Shown here: one piece after another, positions 17,060 to 24,735 of the stretch
How positions within the stretch are numbered: the first letter of the stretch is position 1
Layout: each line of letters opens with the position of its first letter
Virus record (IMG/VR): IMGVR_UViG_3300009081_000740
Location: 1-46,513 of that record
Source of the DNA: a virus
Strand: one strand, 5' to 3'
Length of the DNA: 46,513 bases
Notes under the pieces: model-generated
Database searches by the model: none
The model's input: the letters and a program-made list of their open reading frames with translations, nothing else
Told to the model about the DNA's origin: nothing
Translations under genes and position numbers: made by a program

Positions 17060-17914
17060 ATGATAGGTATACATAACATAGATGTATATTTAGCAAAAAA
17101 ATTAGAAAGTGTTTTTTCTATACTGAATTTTGAACAGGTCATTGATTTTCCTAAAATTGATGGTCTGTTCATTGATTGGGTAAACAAAGAAAATCAACTA
17201 TTCATAAAACAAGCGGCAATAATTGATAATTATGTTAGAAAAAATATACCGATTATTATTTTTGATAGATATATGTCAATTACTGGTCAAGAATTTTCAT
17301 GGTTGAAAAAATTTAATGTTTATTTTTTTGAACCTGCAATTAATAATAGGTGTGAATTTGAATATTTACCTCAATGGATGCCTATAGATGAAAATCCAAA
17401 AAAACATAGAAATGATGTGAATTATAGTAATGACCTTGGATATACAGGTATTTTAAATGATAAGGTTGAAATGTTTGAAAAGTATTATAGGAATTATTCT
17501 AAATTGTATCCAGATAGAAAGGTTGTTTATAACACAAATGACCAATTGATTACATCAAAAATTGATGATTGGAATGAATGTAATTTAAAAATTGTTGATG
17601 GTTATAATTTTAACAATTTAATTTTAATAGATTCTAAAAGAAATATAGAAATTGGATATATGAGAGAAGATTTTTATAAATTATTAATCAATAATATATT
17701 ACCGATATTACCAAGAGAAAATAAATATTTTGGGTGTTTATTTAAAAATTTATGTATTGAGAGTCTAAGAGATATTGAATATTATGTCAAAGCATTTAGA
17801 GACCCAGGAATAAGATGGGCTGTTATAGATGATATTTTTATTGATATTAAAAGATTTTACCCTGAGTTTACAATAAATTATGTTTGTGATAAAATAAAGG
17901 ATAAATTAGTGTAA
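17060..17914 (+). CDS. Hypothetical protein, possibly glycosyltransferase-like (284 aa)
   Basis: No clear signature. The order of short strands and helices (IPIIIFDRYM, then LGYTGIL about residue 128, VVYNTN and EIGYMREDFY) is reminiscent of GT-B/CgeB-type proteins, in which a G-x-x-G turn after a D/N begins the C-terminal domain, but no catalytic residue can be assigned. It follows the AT-hook gene after one base. The RmlB-like and glycosyltransferase genes nearby make a sugar-related role plausible. Confidence 0.45.
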   Translation: MIGIHNIDVYLAKKLESVFSILNFEQVIDFPKIDGLFIDWVNKENQLFIKQAAIIDNYVRKNIPIIIFDRYMSITGQEFSWLKKFNVYFFEPAINNRCEFEYLPQWMPIDENPKKHRNDVNYSNDLGYTGILNDKVEMFEKYYRNYSKLYPDRKVVYNTNDQLITSKIDDWNECNLKIVDGYNFNNLILIDSKRNIEIGYMREDFYKLLINNILPILPRENKYFGCLFKNLCIESLRDIEYYVKAFRDPGIRWAVIDDIFIDIKRFYPEFTINYVCDKIKDKLV

Positions 17915-17940
17915 AAATATAAAAAGAAAGGAAATATGTG

Positions 17941-18231
17941 ATGAAGGTAGATGTGACAGTTTCAAAGAAAATGACAATTAATTCGGGTAATTATTCAAGT
18001 TTACAACCGTCGGTTTCCATAACATTAAAAGATGTGGATATGGAAAATTATAAAGATAATGTTTATGATTTAACTGTTTTGGTTGATTCTCTGTTCACCG
18101 AAAATCTTATTGAGCATTCTGAGTATATGCAAGTAATAAAAGATCATGGTTTACCACGGGCTCTTGAAGCAATTGATAAAGAAATGATGAAAAATGAAAC
18201 AGAAAGTGCAATAAAAAGACTAACAAAATAA
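17941..18231 (+). CDS. Hypothetical protein (96 aa)
   Basis: Starts MKVDVTVSKK and contains a GNYSSLQPSVSITLKD segment, that is, amphipathic strands followed by helices. Small phage proteins of this style are common, but I do not recognise a named family. The ATG at 17941 lies 8 bases after AGAAAGGA; an in-frame GTG at 17938 is also possible. Function unknown. Confidence 0.55.
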   Translation: MKVDVTVSKKMTINSGNYSSLQPSVSITLKDVDMENYKDNVYDLTVLVDSLFTENLIEHSEYMQVIKDHGLPRALEAIDKEMMKNETESAIKRLTK

Positions 18232-18240
18232 GGTGATTAA

Positions 18241-18504
18241 ATGAGTTTATTTGATGATATTTTAGGGTCCGATGAAAAAGAAGAAGAAAAATTAGAACTG
18301 GATTCGGATCCAGATTTTTTTTCTGAATTTGATTTAGAAAAAGCATTAAATGATGTTTTTGATGAATCAGATAAAAAGACATGGAGTGAAAACGAGAAAA
18401 AAGCAGTTGAAAAATCTGCAAGTAAAGTGTGGCTACCAAAGAAAACTGTGAAGGAATATTATGAAAACAGAAATAAAGATAGAAAGAAAAGTAAAAAATT
18501 CTAA
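18241..18504 (+). CDS. Hypothetical acidic/basic protein beginning MSLFDDILG (87 aa)
   Basis: The N-terminal half is strongly acidic and the C-terminal half strongly basic (NRNKDRKKSKKF), with a central helical region. The first residues, S-L-F-D-D-I-L-G, recur almost exactly at the start of the convergent gene at 19604 (G-M-F-D-D-I-L-G). The rest of the two proteins is unrelated, which suggests a shared N-terminal docking or targeting peptide. The last 44 bases overlap the next gene. Confidence 0.6.
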   Translation: MSLFDDILGSDEKEEEKLELDSDPDFFSEFDLEKALNDVFDESDKKTWSENEKKAVEKSASKVWLPKKTVKEYYENRNKDRKKSKKF

Positions 18505-19132
18505 GTTGTTAGTTGTAACACCTTTATTACCAAATCATAAAATATCAGATGATACTAAAAAAACTATAAAAAGAAATGATATTGAGTTTGATTGGATACA
18601 AGGTATCGGTGAAAATAACATACCAACAAATGTTCAGAATGCATTAGCAGAATATGAAAAGTTATATGGTATATTGAAATATTATATTATGATTGATAAT
18701 GATATAATATTGGGTAGACATATGCTTGATAAATTATATGAGGTAATTGAAAAATCACCAAATAATGTGGCATATGCCTATGCGAATTTTGAGTTTAAAG
18801 GTTATATAAATGCATCATTTCCAGCAATTCCATTTGACCCGAAAAGATTAATGTATGCAAATTATATATCATCAAACTCAATGTTCAAATGGGATATAGT
18901 AAAAAAGGTTGGTTTAGTTACAGATGATAAGTATAAAAGATTATTGGATTGGGCATTCTTATTGAAATTATATGATAATGGTTATATAGGAACACCTGCA
19001 AAAAATGCATCATTTATTGCCAAATCAACAAGGGATGATATATCTGCTGGTAATAGAGAAGACTATAATATTAAATCTAAAAGAGTTCGTGAAGACTTTA
19101 TAGATAGGATTGTAGAGAGAAAATTTATTTAA
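18461..19132 (+). CDS. Putative GT-A glycosyltransferase (223 aa)
   Basis: A strand ending in D79-N-D81 (YYIMIDNDIIL) is the DxD-type metal and sugar-nucleotide site of GT-A enzymes. Later, a SSNSMFKWDIVKKVG segment and an LLDWAFLLKL segment resemble the acceptor-side W-D/E-D helix of GT2 families. It is small and lacks the usual complete N-terminal Rossmann half. The AAGGA site 7 bases before the ATG supports the start even though it lies within the previous gene. It is the last gene on the + strand before the convergent terminators. Confidence 0.6.
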   Translation: MKTEIKIERKVKNSKLLVVTPLLPNHKISDDTKKTIKRNDIEFDWIQGIGENNIPTNVQNALAEYEKLYGILKYYIMIDNDIILGRHMLDKLYEVIEKSPNNVAYAYANFEFKGYINASFPAIPFDPKRLMYANYISSNSMFKWDIVKKVGLVTDDKYKRLLDWAFLLKLYDNGYIGTPAKNASFIAKSTRDDISAGNREDYNIKSKRVREDFIDRIVERKFI

Positions 19133-19147
19133 TCTCTAAGAAAAAAG

Positions 19148-19200
19148 TAATTAAACATAATACCCATGAAGATAATAAAGATTGGGTATTTAATTATTTT
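19148..19200 (+). terminator. Imperfect hairpin terminator after the + strand operon
   Basis: AATACCCA (19159-19166) pairs with TGGGTATT (19183-19190), and outer TAATTA arms (19148-19153 and 19191-19196) extend the stem across a small internal loop. The hairpin is followed by TTTT. It begins 16 bases after the last + strand stop codon. Confidence 0.5.
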
Positions 19201-19247
19201 AACTATGCTTAATATTAAAACTAATAACACATACTTCATTATTTTCC

Positions 19248-19278
19248 TTTAGCGGAGGGAGAATCTCCCTCCGCTAAA
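19248..19278. terminator. GC-rich perfect hairpin between convergent operons
   Basis: TTTAGCGGAGGGAGA (19248-19262) is followed after one base by its exact reverse complement (19264-19278). This is a very GC-rich perfect inverted repeat in an AT-rich region, five bases past the end of the minus-strand gene at 19284. On the + strand it is followed by AATTATTT, a weak U-tract. The minus side is less U-rich, so termination from that side is less sure. A bidirectional terminator is the simplest reading. Confidence 0.7.
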
Positions 19279-19283
19279 ATTAT

Positions 19284-19604
19284 TTAATCATCATCTTCTA
19301 CTTCAAAATCATCATCGTCGTCATCATCATCACCACAGTCACAATCTCCACCACAATCGCAACCATCATCTTGTGAAATGCAGCCTTGATTTTGACTTCT
19401 ACCTGTATCCCACACACCACCATCTGTTTTCCAGGAATTTCCATCATCTTTCGCATTCCAGATATTACAACTTTTTTCAACTTCGGATATCTTCAAAGTT
19501 TTTCTAACAGGAGGAGCATCCATAGAGTCGTCTTGATTGTCAAATATGTCATTGCCACCCAAAATATCACTAACATCGCCTAAAATATCATCAAACATTC
19601 CCAT
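19284..19604 (-). CDS. Acidic, Cys-rich tail protein of unknown function beginning MGMFDDILG (106 aa)
   Basis: The N-terminus shares M-x-[LM]-F-D-D-I-L-G with the protein at 18241. The middle contains a CNIWNAKDDG and a GVWDTG segment. The end is extreme: a C-D-C-G-G-D-C-D-C-G cluster followed by a run of eight Asp and a further acidic tail. The Cys cluster could bind metal; the polyacidic tail could mimic DNA or bind basic proteins. AAAGGA lies 8 bases before the ATG. It is the last gene of the minus-strand run, and its start overlaps the epimerase gene by 14 bases. Confidence 0.65.
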   Translation of the reverse strand: MGMFDDILGDVSDILGGNDIFDNQDDSMDAPPVRKTLKISEVEKSCNIWNAKDDGNSWKTDGGVWDTGRSQNQGCISQDDGCDCGGDCDCGDDDDDDDDFEVEDDD

Positions 19605-20406
19605 TTAAGTATTCCTTTCTTATTTGTTCTTCAAGGTTAATTTTACTTTTAAACGAAATCAGATTTTTAGCATCGTAAATATCTGCTACGTTCATCATTG
19701 TACCTATCATATCACTTTTGGGATCAGATGTAAACTTGTGATCAAAAATTTTCGCTAATTCAAAAATACTTGTTGGTTCACCGGTTCCTATATCAATCGG
19801 TTTTTCTAATTTTATATTCCAGGCAAGACAATTAAATATCGCTGCACATATATCACTTATATGTATAAAATCTCTTTTTTGTAGACCATTACCATTTATA
19901 ACTATTTCTTTGTTCTCTCTTTTTGCTTTTACAAATTTAGAAATCACTGTTGATTTTGTTTCAAGATAATCAATACCACCATATATGTTGGTAAATCTCA
20001 AAATATTTATTTTACTTCTTGGTGATCTATTTATTTTTTCTGCTTCACATTCTGCCATATACTTTGTTAATGCATAGTAATTGGCTTTTGGTGTTTTTGC
20101 GGCCTGAGAAGATGCGAATATAACTGGAATTTTACTTTGTTCCGCACTACTAAATATTCTCATTGTTGTTGATATATTATCATTATATGCTTGTTTAAGG
20201 TCATCAGAACAAGCCTTTATACCAGATAGGGCCGCTAAATGTACAATGCACTCTATTTCATTTTTTAGTATAAAATTATAATCAATTCTATCAGCTTCAA
20301 TTCCTATTTTTCTATCAACCTCTACAATTTCATAATAATTTTTTGTTAAAAATGGTATTAAATTTTTACCTATATATCCTTCACTACCTGTTACAGCTAT
20401 TCTCAT
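19591..20406 (-). CDS. NAD-dependent sugar-nucleotide epimerase/dehydratase (GalE-like SDR)
   Basis: Extended SDR fold: NAD-binding G7-x2-G10-Y-I-G13, a VHLAALSG strand at 55-62, a Ser pair at 99-100 (ASSQAAK), catalytic Y111-x3-K115 (NYYALTK), an RFTNIYGG substrate loop and a GNGLQKRDFIHISDI segment typical of GalE/UDP-sugar epimerases. At 271 aa it is shorter than most GalE proteins (about 330), mainly at the C-terminus. It probably changes the stereochemistry of a sugar nucleotide used by the neighbouring glycosyltransferases. It is linked to the upstream methyltransferase by an ATGA-type overlap. Confidence 0.83.
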   Translation of the reverse strand: MRIAVTGSEGYIGKNLIPFLTKNYYEIVEVDRKIGIEADRIDYNFILKNEIECIVHLAALSGIKACSDDLKQAYNDNISTTMRIFSSAEQSKIPVIFASSQAAKTPKANYYALTKYMAECEAEKINRSPRSKINILRFTNIYGGIDYLETKSTVISKFVKAKRENKEIVINGNGLQKRDFIHISDICAAIFNCLAWNIKLEKPIDIGTGEPTSIFELAKIFDHKFTSDPKSDMIGTMMNVADIYDAKNLISFKSKINLEEQIRKEYLNGNV

Positions 20407-21080
20407 TACATTTTCTCCTTTAAGAGTTTCTTTATAAAAAACACATATTCTTTTGGATACTCTTTATTCCAATATCCATTCCATATTATTTTTATCTCAT
20501 TTCTATGTTCTATTATAAAATCGGAAAATATACCTGAATTTTTAATATATGAATAATGTTTCCGAGGATTACCTGGAACATCATTTAATGTTATCATATA
20601 ACCACCTTCTCTTATAGCGTTCCACATATTTTCAAGTGATAACTTATAATCAGGTGTGAGACCCAGTACATGATGTGAGAAAACATAATCCCAATCTTTA
20701 TAATCCCAATGTTCATCACATAGATTTCCCCACTCCACTGGTCTACCTAAATTTTTAGCATAGTTTACATAATTATGAGATATTTCTAAACCAAGTGAAA
20801 ATATTCCATTCATTTGTAGCCAGTTACAAAATTGTCCATCTTTTGTTCCTATATCTAAAACTTTAAATTTTTCTTTTTTAAATGGGTCAATTTTTGCAAG
20901 TTTTAAAGACCATTCCCAAAGATTCTTACATCTATCAAATGATTCCCAATCTCTTATAGGGTCACTCTCTAAAACATTTTCAATATATGTTCCTTCATAA
21001 TCCAATTTTTTATTAAACTGATTTTCTTTTTTTATAATTTCACAATCAGTTATTTCCTTCATTTCTTTCCACTTAGTCAT
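20406..21080 (-). CDS. Class I SAM-dependent methyltransferase (224 aa)
   Basis: Motif I is V74-L-D-I-G-T-K-D-G-Q-F84, the glycine-rich SAM-binding loop. An acidic residue at the end of strand 2 follows (LGLEIS), and the DYVFSHHVLG segment corresponds to motif IV. The family looks like the FkbM/Methyltransf_11-type enzymes common in glycan loci. The substrate is unknown, but its place between GalE-like and GT2 genes suggests sugar or glycan methylation. Confidence 0.78.
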   Translation of the reverse strand: MTKWKEMKEITDCEIIKKENQFNKKLDYEGTYIENVLESDPIRDWESFDRCKNLWEWSLKLAKIDPFKKEKFKVLDIGTKDGQFCNWLQMNGIFSLGLEISHNYVNYAKNLGRPVEWGNLCDEHWDYKDWDYVFSHHVLGLTPDYKLSLENMWNAIREGGYMITLNDVPGNPRKHYSYIKNSGIFSDFIIEHRNEIKIIWNGYWNKEYPKEYVFFIKKLLKEKM

Positions 21081-21082
21081 TA

Positions 21083-21430
21083 TTATAACCTTGTTCCAAA
21101 CTCATTAACATATCCTTCTTTATTTCCAGTGTTAAACCCTTCTTCAAATCCGAGACTATATCCTTCTCTATGTCCAATCTCAAATCCATTGTCGTATCCA
21201 TTATTATACCCATTTTGATATGCTTCATTATGTTCTCTATAATCATCTTCAATAAATTCTTGACCATTTTTATTTGATAATGCTACTTTAAAACCTCTTT
21301 TCTCACCATTATCAAATCCAATATCATAACAGGTATCAATAACATCTAATATAAAATCCATATCTTGTGTAGGATTTTCTTCAAAATATTTTTTTATATC
21401 ATCTATATTAACATTTTTTAAATCCAACAT
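21083..21430 (-). CDS. Glycine-every-fourth-residue repeat protein (115 aa)
   Basis: The C-terminal half has nine glycines exactly four residues apart (G74 to G106, mostly followed by Tyr or Phe); a shorter copy of the same pattern lies at G38, G42 and G46. Such GX3 repeats are known from the deca-GX3 motif of Yae1/Lto1-type proteins, where they form packed helices that bind a partner. Whether this protein is related is unknown; composition may simply produce the pattern. It sits between a methyltransferase and a GT2 gene, one gene away from a radical SAM gene. Its Cys-poor, Asn/Asp/Glu-rich composition argues for a soluble protein. Confidence 0.65.
   Translation of the reverse strand: MLDLKNVNIDDIKKYFEENPTQDMDFILDVIDTCYDIGFDNGEKRGFKVALSNKNGQEFIEDDYREHNEAYQNGYNNGYDNGFEIGHREGYSLGFEEGFNTGNKEGYVNEFGTRL
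21113..21211 (-). repeat. Coding 12-base (GX3) tandem repeat region
   Basis: The part of the gene encoding residues 74-106 is built from degenerate 12-base units, each with one Gly codon, in eight consecutive intervals. The units differ at most positions, so it is an old or selected repeat rather than a fresh slippage array. Confidence 0.6.
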
Positions 21431-21460
21431 TTTTACACTCCATTTTTTATTTTTCTTATA

Positions 21461-22219
21461 TTATAATATATTTTCAAATTCTTTTGGTATTCTTTCCAGT
21501 TTTGTTTTCTCTGCACCAAAGTGTATATGATAATTGGGTTCATAAAAATAAGACTTAAAACTTTCTTCATCCGTAAAAATTGGAAATATTTTATTCTCTA
21601 TTCCTGACAAATCATGTAATAAATATTTTCTTTTACAATTAGTATAATCAACTCTATGTAAATGACAAAGAATTAAATTTTTATCTGGTTTTTCATGTTC
21701 TTTACCTTTTGTATAATGTCTTCCTCTGGACCAATTTGTTTCTTTTGTTACTATTGACTCTTTATCATATGTATTAAGTCTTATCCACCAATTTCTTTGT
21801 TTTATCAATATAGGTTTATTCCAATCTAAATGATCTTCGTTCAGCATGTGCATTACTTCATATCCTGTGCATCTTGTAATTTCATTACTTTTATTGTTTT
21901 CTATGTAATCTCTCAAATTTCCATGTTTTGTAAATATAAATTCATCAGCGTCCACGGATACAACATAATTATACTCTTTCAATAATTCAATATGTTTTTT
22001 AAGCATTATTTCGTATATCCAATCATGATTACAAAACTTCACATTTTCTCCAACTATTTCAACATTACATTTCAAATCTTTTGTACTTCCATCTGTACTA
22101 CAATGGTCTAATACATATAGATTTTCCATACCAAATAATTCTGAGTAATACTTTATCCATAATGGTAAAAAATGATATTCATTTCTAAATAAACCATAAA
22201 CTGCACAAAATTTCTTCAT
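21461..22219 (-). CDS. GT2-type (GT-A) glycosyltransferase (252 aa)
   Basis: The N-terminus (RNEYHFLPLWIKYY, then VLDHCSTDGS) has the typical strand-turn of the GT2 subfamily often annotated as Glyco_tranf_2_4, which reads N-E-x-x-x-L-x-E-W...H. The D90-A-D92 motif (VSVDADEF) binds the nucleotide-sugar with a metal ion. Downstream are HYTKGKEH and CHLHRVDY, usual for the acceptor half of this subfamily. It is in the minus-strand island and starts in an ATGA-type overlap with the radical SAM gene upstream. Confidence 0.83.
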   Translation of the reverse strand: MKKFCAVYGLFRNEYHFLPLWIKYYSELFGMENLYVLDHCSTDGSTKDLKCNVEIVGENVKFCNHDWIYEIMLKKHIELLKEYNYVVSVDADEFIFTKHGNLRDYIENNKSNEITRCTGYEVMHMLNEDHLDWNKPILIKQRNWWIRLNTYDKESIVTKETNWSRGRHYTKGKEHEKPDKNLILCHLHRVDYTNCKRKYLLHDLSGIENKIFPIFTDEESFKSYFYEPNYHIHFGAEKTKLERIPKEFENIL

Positions 22220-23217
22220 ATAAAATCCTTATGCTCCATATCATCTTCAAATTCATTTTTAATTTTTCCATATTTTTTCCAATCATCTAACATATTGATA
22301 TTATTCGTAAAAACACATCCTCTACAATCAATTTTTATATTATGTTTCATTTTAATTTTACCATCCAAAAAATCAAGTATTTCTGATGCTTTACATATCT
22401 GGTATTTTCTATCAAACATTTCAACACCATCATTTAATACAATACTATCACACGGATATACCGTACCGTTATCTATTTCACTTAAATATGGTCTGAAATA
22501 TGCTTGGTGACATATATCGGATAATGGCGTATTATGTATTTTATATTGACAAAAAAATATTTCATCATCAATAGATTTCAATATTTTATAAATTCTTTTA
22601 TATTCTGATTTCAACTTATCCTGTTCATATAAACAATCTGGTAATATTCTCACATACTTAGCTCCAAGATTATGTGCAAATTTTGCTATTTTCTTCATCT
22701 CTTCCAAAGTTTGACCTGTATATACAAAAGAACAGCCTAATGTACCTGATATTTTGGGAATACTGATAATTTTTTCCCAATCCTTAAATATATTTATACT
22801 TATTCTTACCCAAGAAAACTCATTCCAACAATCAACATTATTGGCTCTTGTTCCATTGGTTATTAAAGCAACTGAAAGTTGCTTATGTTTCAACCATTTG
22901 ACAAGTTCATTAAAATATGGATATAATGTTGGTTCACCGCCACCAGTAAGAATAACAGCTTTCAATCCACGGTGACATAACTTTTCAACATAATCCATTA
23001 TAGTGTGAAATTCTATTCTGAAATGTTTATCACGTTTCTTTACACTACAATAACTACAATTCAAATTACATGAACCTTCTGGTGATATATGTGTTGATAT
23101 TATTGAATTATTAGTACCTTTTCGGTAGTTATTCATTTTATCCATATGTTTCCAAAATTTTACACCTGTTGATGTAAATTTATGTTCGTTTGTTGTTTTC
23201 AAGTACAAAGAATCCAT
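22216..23217 (-). CDS. Radical SAM enzyme (333 aa) in the glycosyltransferase island
   Basis: Core cluster C50-x3-C54-x2-C57 (SCNLNCSYC), the canonical TGGGEPTL SAM motif, and an ALITNGT strand. The C-terminal region has DICHQ, YPCDS, QICKAS, and C-x2-C (IDCRGCV), consistent with a SPASM/twitch auxiliary cluster. A GGGAG SD 7-8 bases before the ATG supports this start, although it overlaps the methyltransferase by 38 bases. It is the eighth radical SAM gene in the window but the only one on this strand, and its motifs are the most canonical. Confidence 0.88.
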   Translation of the reverse strand: MDSLYLKTTNEHKFTSTGVKFWKHMDKMNNYRKGTNNSIISTHISPEGSCNLNCSYCSVKKRDKHFRIEFHTIMDYVEKLCHRGLKAVILTGGGEPTLYPYFNELVKWLKHKQLSVALITNGTRANNVDCWNEFSWVRISINIFKDWEKIISIPKISGTLGCSFVYTGQTLEEMKKIAKFAHNLGAKYVRILPDCLYEQDKLKSEYKRIYKILKSIDDEIFFCQYKIHNTPLSDICHQAYFRPYLSEIDNGTVYPCDSIVLNDGVEMFDRKYQICKASEILDFLDGKIKMKHNIKIDCRGCVFTNNINMLDDWKKYGKIKNEFEDDMEHKDFI

Positions 23218-23833
23218 TTCCTTTCTCCCATTCTATCCAATCCTGTTTTACATGTTTCATAAGATATTCTGCTTTTTTTACTTTGAAACCATTTTTTTCA
23301 AATTTATCTTTCCACCATTCTAATGATTCTCGTATTATATGTGTTACATCTTCTTCATGTGATGTTATTATATATTTTTCACCATCACCCAATGGTATAG
23401 AACAGAATACATTCATACCTATTATATTTAATGTTTTGATAACATTATCTATTTTTTCATATTCTATGTGTTCCAAAACATCTTTACATATCACCCAATT
23501 ATAAATATCGTTATTATGTGATATAAAAGTTTGATATTTTTCTATAGAATTAATCAAAAAAACATATTCTTTTATATCATCTGGTGCAGAATTTATTGCA
23601 TATTCACTAATATCAACACCATATGCTTTTCTATGTAATAATCTGAATGCTTTTACCATATATCCTTTTGCACAACCAAAATCAAGTATGGTATCATCTT
23701 CTTTTATACCAAGTTGTTCTATTAATGTTGCACAGAAAGGAATAGTTAATTCTGGAATCCATCTATAATTTTCATATAAACTTATTTTTGTTTTTATACC
23801 GTTCTCAAAATAATTTATATCATACTCTTGCAT
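23180..23833 (-). CDS. Class I SAM-dependent methyltransferase (217 aa)
   Basis: Motif I is I49-L-D-F-G-C-A-K-G57; strand 2 reads AYGVDIS, and the later DVLEHIEY matches motif IV of the Methyltransf_11/23 superfamily. The first 25 residues, with YFENG and Y-x-N-Y-R-W, resemble the N-terminal cap of sugar/quinone C- or O-methyltransferases. It is the first gene behind the minus-strand promoter at 23862-23890 and overlaps the next (radical SAM) gene, so the two are probably co-expressed. SD GGAGAG lies about 10 bases before the ATG. Confidence 0.83.
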   Translation of the reverse strand: MQEYDINYFENGIKTKISLYENYRWIPELTIPFCATLIEQLGIKEDDTILDFGCAKGYMVKAFRLLHRKAYGVDISEYAINSAPDDIKEYVFLINSIEKYQTFISHNNDIYNWVICKDVLEHIEYEKIDNVIKTLNIIGMNVFCSIPLGDGEKYIITSHEEDVTHIIRESLEWWKDKFEKNGFKVKKAEYLMKHVKQDWIEWEKGNGFFVLENNKRT

Positions 23834-23861
23834 AAAATATATCTCTCCATAATTTTCTTAT

Positions 23862-23890
23862 ATTATATCATATAAAATTTTAATTGTAAA
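23862..23890 (-). promoter_or_regulatory. Sigma70-like promoter on the minus strand
   Basis: Read on the minus strand: TTTACA (23890 to 23885), a 17-base spacer, and TATAAT (23867 to 23862). Again TG stands directly before the -35 hexamer. It lies in the 59-base gap upstream of the methyltransferase and would give the 23833-19284 genes their own transcript. Confidence 0.75.
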
Positions 23891-23892
23891 CA

Positions 23893-24735
23893 TTAATTAT
23901 CAGGATTTGTTAGGTCATAAAATTCAACCCAAGAATATCCAAGGGCTTTGGTTTTCTGTGAAAATCCCATTTCACCATAAACAATAGCATCAAGTTCATA
24001 ACTTTGACCGAGTGCATATGTAAAGCAACCAAATGTTTTATCCATTTTTTCAAGGAAAGATTTTCTCATAAAATAATAAGATGGTTGTACATGTTTAACA
24101 TCCTCAAATTTTGCTTTAAATGGTTTACCATTTATATCTCTCCAAACATCAATACTTAATGGACCATAATATTCATATGGGTCAAATTTAAATTTTCTTT
24201 CATATGCAGATACAAATGCGGCATTTTTATTAGATATTAATTTTTCTTTTAATATATCATACCAATTTTCTAATCTAAAATGCCAGTCACATTCTTTTGA
24301 TACCCAATATTCACAATTTACATTCTTCCAACGAGTCCAGATATCCCATAAAGAACCCCATTGCCAACCAATATTTGGTCGTTGATAAATTATTATTTCA
24401 ACTTTAGAATCATTAAGTTTTTGTCTATCTAAACTTTTTAGATAATTTATACTTTGATCATCCATTAAATGTCCATTAACAGATATAACAAGTTTCATTG
24501 AAAAATCCGTTTTAATAGAGTGGGAAGACTTATCAAAAAAATCTATATTTCTTTTTAAATTTTCCATTTCTTGTTTATTATCTGTAGGCTCTCTACATCC
24601 ATTATCCATTCTTCTTAATCCATCATTTTCGAGAAAAACTGTAAGGTTCAAAATACAATCCGTTTTATCAAAATCTGGATATTGTAATGGGTCAAAAATT
24701 CTAAGAATACCATGTTCTTTATTTCTTTTTATCAT
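23893..24735 (-). CDS. Putative glycosyltransferase, family A copy 1 (280 aa)
   Basis: Paralogue of the product of 25888-26685: both carry F-D-P-L near the N-terminus, an ISVNG strand, YQRPNIGWQWG (here) versus FQRPNVGWQWG (there), a C-[ED]-W/V acidic site, and a YGCFT[YF]ALG motif. A strand ending KECDW fits a GT-A DxD-like position, but the family itself is not one I can name. It is linked by ATGA to the family B gene upstream (24732). It is the last gene before the internal promoter. Confidence 0.6.
   Translation of the reverse strand: MIKRNKEHGILRIFDPLQYPDFDKTDCILNLTVFLENDGLRRMDNGCREPTDNKQEMENLKRNIDFFDKSSHSIKTDFSMKLVISVNGHLMDDQSINYLKSLDRQKLNDSKVEIIIYQRPNIGWQWGSLWDIWTRWKNVNCEYWVSKECDWHFRLENWYDILKEKLISNKNAAFVSAYERKFKFDPYEYYGPLSIDVWRDINGKPFKAKFEDVKHVQPSYYFMRKSFLEKMDKTFGCFTYALGQSYELDAIVYGEMGFSQKTKALGYSWVEFYDLTNPDN

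Noticed and set aside
19298-19480. Alternative minus-strand ORF in the poly-Asp region
   Set aside because: It is the frame-shifted shadow of the GAT/GAC-rich tail of 19284-19604, giving artificial Met/Val repeats.
21073-21267. Minus-strand ORF overlapping the GX3-repeat gene in another frame
   Set aside because: Its repeated MK/DI pattern is only the other-frame reading of the GX3 repeat; the full-length frame at 21083-21430 starts upstream and covers it.
21461-21488. Candidate minus-strand promoter before 21430 (TATAAT at 21465-21460)
   Set aside because: The -35 position reads ACCAAA or CCAAAA, not a fit; TATAAT alone is frequent in this sequence.
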